DNA of 25,048 bases from Bacteroidales bacterium (GTDB lineage Bacteria; Bacteroidota; Bacteroidia; Bacteroidales; Bacteroidaceae), in contig SFKY01000033.1 in NCBI GenBank assembly GCA_004554665.1, forward strand, positions 1 through 25,048. The letters are read 5' to 3'. Every line of letters starts with the position of its first letter. Position 1 is the stretch's first letter. The translations under genes were made by a program, and so were the position numbers. Shown here one piece after another: positions 21,636-25,048 of the stretch. A model generated the notes under the pieces. It had not been told where the DNA came from. It did no database searches and was given only the letters and a program-made list of their open reading frames with translations.

Positions 21636-24245
21636 ATGGACGAGAATCAGACAATTGATCAAGACAGAATCATTAAAATCAACATCGAGGAGGAAATGAA
21701 GTCCTCGTATATCGACTATTCTATGTCGGTAATCGTGGCGCGTGCGCTCCCTGATGTGCGTGATGGCTTCAAGCCCGTACACCGCCGCATCCTCTATGGT
21801 ATGCTGGGGATCGGCAATACCAGTGACAAGCCGTACAAGAAATGTGCGCGCGTCGTTGGTGAGGTGTTGGGTAAGTATCACCCGCACGGAGACAGTTCTG
21901 TTTACGGCGCACTCGTGAGAATGGGCCAAGAGTGGAACATGCGTTACCGGTTGATTGATGGACAGGGTAACTTCGGAAGCGTGGACGGCGACTCTCCTGC
22001 TGCCATGCGATACACAGAGTGTCGTCTGGCTAAGATGGGAGAGCATGTGATGGACGACTTGGAGAAAGAGACGGTAGACATGGCCAGCAACTTCGACGAC
22101 ACCTTGCTGGAACCTACTGTGATGCCCACTAAGATTCCGAATCTGCTGGTAAATGGTGGAAACGGAATCGCCGTAGGTATGGCCACCAATATCCCTACCC
22201 ACAACCTGGGTGAGGTAATCGACGGATGCTGTGCCTATATTGACAATCCGGATGTGGATACCGATGAACTGATGCGCTACATTCCTGCGCCCGACTTCCC
22301 CACAGGTGCCTATATCTACGGTCTTGAAGGCGTAAGACAGGCTTATGAGACGGGTAGGGGGCGCATTGTCATCCGCGCCAAGGCAGAGATCGAGGCTGGT
22401 GATAACCACGACAAGATCGTGGTGACAGAGATTCCCTACGGCGTGAATAAGCAGCAGTTGATAGAGTATATCGCTGACCTCGTAAAGGAGGGCAAGATAG
22501 ATGGTATCGCCAATGTCAACGACGAGACAGGCCGCCAAGGCATGCGTATCGTGGTGGATGTGAAGCGCGATGCCAATGCCAATGTGATACTGAACAAACT
22601 CTTTAAGATGACAGCGCTACAAAGCTCATTCTCAGTGAATTGCATTGCGCTGGTAAAGGGTCGTCCCAGACTGCTTTCGCTTAAGGAGTGTGTGAAATAC
22701 TTTGTGGAACATCGTCATGATGTAACCATCCGACGCACCCAGTTTGACTTGAAGAAGGCACAGGAACGTGCCCATATCCTGCAGGGACTGATTATCGCGT
22801 GCGACAATATAGACGAGGTGGTACACATCATCCGCGGCAGCAAGACTCCGGCAGAGGCGCAGACCAACCTGGAGAAGCGTTTCGACCTGGACAGTCTGCA
22901 GTCTAAGGCCATCGTGGACATGCGTCTCTCGCAGCTCACCGGCCTGCGTATGGATCAGTTGCATGCCGAGTATGAGGAACTGATGCGCCAGATAGACTAT
23001 CTGAACAACATTCTCACCGACCCCGAACTCTGCAAGAAGGTGATGAAAGACGAGTTGCAGGAGGTGAAGGAACGTTACGGCGACGCGCGCCGGACGGAAA
23101 TCATTCCTGCAGAGCACGAGTTTAACGCCGAAGACTTCTATCCCAATGACCCCGTAGTCATCACGGTCAGCCATTTGGGCTATATCAAGCGCACTCCGCT
23201 CAGCGATTTCCGCGAGCAGGCACGTGGCGGCGTAGGCAGCAAGGGCGCACACACCCGCGACAAGGACTTCACAGAGTATATCTATCCCGCCACCATGCAC
23301 CAGACCATGCTTTTCTTCACCAAGAAAGGCCGCTGCTACTGGCTGAAATGCTATGAGATTCCTGAGGGGGACAAGACTTCCAAGGGTAGGGCTATACAGA
23401 ATCTGCTCAATATCGATGCCGACGACTCGGTGAACGCATTCCTCCGTCTGCGCGGTCGTTGGCAGGAGAACGAGGAGTTTGTCCAGAACCACTATGTGGT
23501 ATTCGCGACCAAGAATGGTACGGTCAAGAAGACCTGTCTCGAGGCTTACAGCCGTCCGCGTACCAATGGTGTCATTGCCATCAATATTGTCGAAGGCGAC
23601 GAGGTGGTAGACGTTCGTCTGACCAATGGTGACAACGAACTGATTCTTGCCAACCGCAACGGTAGGGCAGTACGTTTCCACGAGCGTGCCGTACGCACGA
23701 TGGGTCGTGTTTCTACCGGTGTAAGGGGTATGAGACTCGACGGCGACGACGATGCTATCATCGGCATGATTGTGGTGAACGATGCAGAGAGCGAGACCGT
23801 GATGGTAGTGAGCGAGAATGGTTATGGCAAACGGTCGCAGGTAGAAGACTATCGCGTGACCAACCGTGGCGGCAAGGGTGTGAAGACGCTTGCCATTACG
23901 GAGAAGACGGGCCGTCTGGTAGCCATCAAGAACGTGACCGATGACAACGACCTCATGATTATCAACAAGAGTGGTATCGTGATCCGGTTGGCTGTAGCCG
24001 ACGTGCGCGTGATGGGCAGGGCTACCCAAGGCGTGAGACTGATTAACCTCGCGAAGAAGAACGATGTTATCGCCAGTGTCTGCAAGGTGATGAGTTCGGA
24101 GCTTGAGGCAACTGTGGAAGAGGAAAGCCGTGCAGCCTGGGCACAGAAGAGCGACCAGATCAGGCGCGACAGCGTGGCACAGGAGTTGCCCGGAGACGAG
24201 GACGAAGATATCTTGGAGGACGAGGAATCGCCTGTAGAGGAATAA
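21636..24245 (+). CDS. gyrA: DNA gyrase subunit A
   Basis: An 869-residue subunit that breaks and rejoins DNA during negative supercoiling together with GyrB. The N-terminal half is the breakage-reunion domain: IDYSMSVIVARALPDVRDG (26-44), KYHPHGDSSVYG (80-91), and AAMRYTE with catalytic Tyr126. The C-terminal half is the DNA-wrapping beta-pinwheel. Its GyrA box reads QARGGVG at 528-534, marking gyrase rather than topoisomerase IV, although the second and sixth positions differ from QRRGGKG. The tail is strongly acidic (EDEDILEDEESPVEE). In the quinolone region Ser87 corresponds to E. coli Ser83, but Gly91 stands where E. coli has Asp87. It ends with tandem stops (TAATAG) and is followed 52 bases later by a secreted-protein gene. 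Confidence 0.97.
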   Translation: MDENQTIDQDRIIKINIEEEMKSSYIDYSMSVIVARALPDVRDGFKPVHRRILYGMLGIGNTSDKPYKKCARVVGEVLGKYHPHGDSSVYGALVRMGQEWNMRYRLIDGQGNFGSVDGDSPAAMRYTECRLAKMGEHVMDDLEKETVDMASNFDDTLLEPTVMPTKIPNLLVNGGNGIAVGMATNIPTHNLGEVIDGCCAYIDNPDVDTDELMRYIPAPDFPTGAYIYGLEGVRQAYETGRGRIVIRAKAEIEAGDNHDKIVVTEIPYGVNKQQLIEYIADLVKEGKIDGIANVNDETGRQGMRIVVDVKRDANANVILNKLFKMTALQSSFSVNCIALVKGRPRLLSLKECVKYFVEHRHDVTIRRTQFDLKKAQERAHILQGLIIACDNIDEVVHIIRGSKTPAEAQTNLEKRFDLDSLQSKAIVDMRLSQLTGLRMDQLHAEYEELMRQIDYLNNILTDPELCKKVMKDELQEVKERYGDARRTEIIPAEHEFNAEDFYPNDPVVITVSHLGYIKRTPLSDFREQARGGVGSKGAHTRDKDFTEYIYPATMHQTMLFFTKKGRCYWLKCYEIPEGDKTSKGRAIQNLLNIDADDSVNAFLRLRGRWQENEEFVQNHYVVFATKNGTVKKTCLEAYSRPRTNGVIAINIVEGDEVVDVRLTNGDNELILANRNGRAVRFHERAVRTMGRVSTGVRGMRLDGDDDAIIGMIVVNDAESETVMVVSENGYGKRSQVEDYRVTNRGGKGVKTLAITEKTGRLVAIKNVTDDNDLMIINKSGIVIRLAVADVRVMGRATQGVRLINLAKKNDVIASVCKVMSSELEATVEEESRAAWAQKSDQIRRDSVAQELPGDEDEDILEDEESPVEE

Positions 24246-24297
24246 TAGAGAGAAGTATGAACAAGATAGATCAATAACCTTTTAATTATCAACAACA

Positions 24298-25048
24298 ATG
24301 AAAAAATTAATGATCGCAGCGTTGATGATGCTGGGCACATCCGCTGCATTTGCAGGCGACAGTGAGGCTATCAAGGCCATCATGAAAGCAAAGACTTATG
24401 CCGAGGCTGAGTCGCTTGTGAAGTCGAATCTGAACTCGCTTGCTACTAACGAGGAGAAGGCTCGCGCCTACAACAAGCTGGTGGATCTGGCTATGGTCAC
24501 GGTTAGCAAAGAGCAGGCTGTCATCAATGCCAACCAGATGGCCGAACAGTTGAAGCAGGGTAAGGTAGAGGCTTACGATACCGCTGCTTACAACAAGGCT
24601 GTATACCAGGCTATTGAAAACGCCCTCGAGTGCGACAAGTATGATGTGATGCCAAACGAAAAGGGTAAGGCAAAGCCTAAGTTCCATACGCCCAACCAGA
24701 CCCGTCTCTATGGTCTCCGTACCAATCTGATTATTGCCGGTCAGGACATTGGCGACAAGGACCGCAAAGAGGCTTTCAAGTATTTTGCACTGTATGTGGA
24801 GAGTGGTAACCACAACTTGTTTAAAGAGGTGGACCGCACCAAGCAGCCTGACAATTTGATGGGCGAGGTGGCTCGTGTAGCAGCTGTATTCGCTTACCAG
24901 AACAAGGATATGGCCAATGCCAACAAGTATGTGGACATCGCTTTGAAAGACTCTGCTGCCTATAAGGAGGCGCTGAACCTCAAGATTTATATGTCTTCAC
25001 AGGACTTGAAGGAGAAATCGGACTCTGTCAAGTTTGCCGCAACACTGA
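24298..25048 (+). CDS. Secreted alpha-helical (TPR-like) protein, 3' end missing
   Basis: The frame starts at ATG 24298 and is open to the end of the window (250 codons seen). It begins with a clear signal peptide, MKKLMIAALMMLGTSAAFA, cleaved before GDSEA. The mature part is rich in Ala, Lys, Glu and Asn and looks wholly helical, with repeat-like segments such as ATNEEKARAYNKLVDLA and MANANKYVDIALKDSAAYKEA, the kind of pattern seen in tetratricopeptide repeats. It lies 52 bases after gyrA with no terminator or promoter match between, so cotranscription is likely. A TPR-like protein after gyrA recurs in Bacteroidetes as far as I recall. Function unknown, probably periplasmic. Confidence 0.82.
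   Translation, partial: MKKLMIAALMMLGTSAAFAGDSEAIKAIMKAKTYAEAESLVKSNLNSLATNEEKARAYNKLVDLAMVTVSKEQAVINANQMAEQLKQGKVEAYDTAAYNKAVYQAIENALECDKYDVMPNEKGKAKPKFHTPNQTRLYGLRTNLIIAGQDIGDKDRKEAFKYFALYVESGNHNLFKEVDRTKQPDNLMGEVARVAAVFAYQNKDMANANKYVDIALKDSAAYKEALNLKIYMSSQDLKEKSDSVKFAATL

Noticed and set aside
22632..24029. 465-codon open frame opposite gyrA
   Set aside because: Antisense shadow of a certain gene with no sign of a real product.

Overview
The window is about 25 kb of ordinary chromosome from a member of the Bacteroidales, most likely Prevotella or a close relative. Three things point there. The primary sigma factor is the short 287-residue Bacteroidetes form. The best promoters follow the Bacteroidetes pattern TTTG-N20-TAnnTTTG rather than TTGACA/TATAAT. 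The gene set and neighbourhoods are typical of the group: ileS-dksA-lspA-DUF4296 lipoprotein-nadC, a large eukaryote-like IleS, and gyrA followed by a secreted repeat protein. I cannot name the species. No insertion sequence, prophage, CRISPR array, tRNA or rRNA is visible.

Layout. 1-1834 (+): the 3' two thirds of uvrA, cut by the window edge. 1947-4998 (-): a tight gene string, read in transcription order as rpoD, a small secreted protein with a Lys/Gly/His-rich tail, an HPr-kinase-like P-loop protein, an S24/S26 serine peptidase-like protein, and a PqqD-family peptide-binding protein. 5128-6582 (-): a DegP/HtrA periplasmic protease. 6583-7612: a roughly 1 kb non-coding stretch with hairpins, a periodic repeat and four head-to-head TTTATGCA boxes. 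7613-15859 (+): ileS, a cysteine-less DksA/TraR-like protein, lspA, a DUF4296 lipoprotein, nadC and a C69 dipeptidase, closed by a strong terminator. 16227-18428 (+): a membrane pyrophosphatase (hppA). 18564-18746 (+): a 60-residue single-span membrane protein. 18814-20946 (-): tex. 21636-24245 (+): gyrA. 24298 to the end (+): a secreted alpha-helical, TPR-like protein cut by the window edge.

How the genes fit together. Most are housekeeping: DNA repair (UvrA), topology (GyrA), transcription (RpoD, DksA-like, Tex), translation (IleS), envelope quality control and lipoprotein maturation (DegP, LspA, DUF4296 lipoprotein), NAD synthesis (NadC), peptide breakdown (C69) and energy coupling (HppA). 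The least understood part is the PqqD/peptidase/kinase/secreted-protein string behind rpoD. It has the parts expected of a peptide- or protein-maturation system, but no radical SAM enzyme or cyclase is present. The second is a family of degenerate repeats with a period near 21 bp, found in at least three separate intergenic regions.
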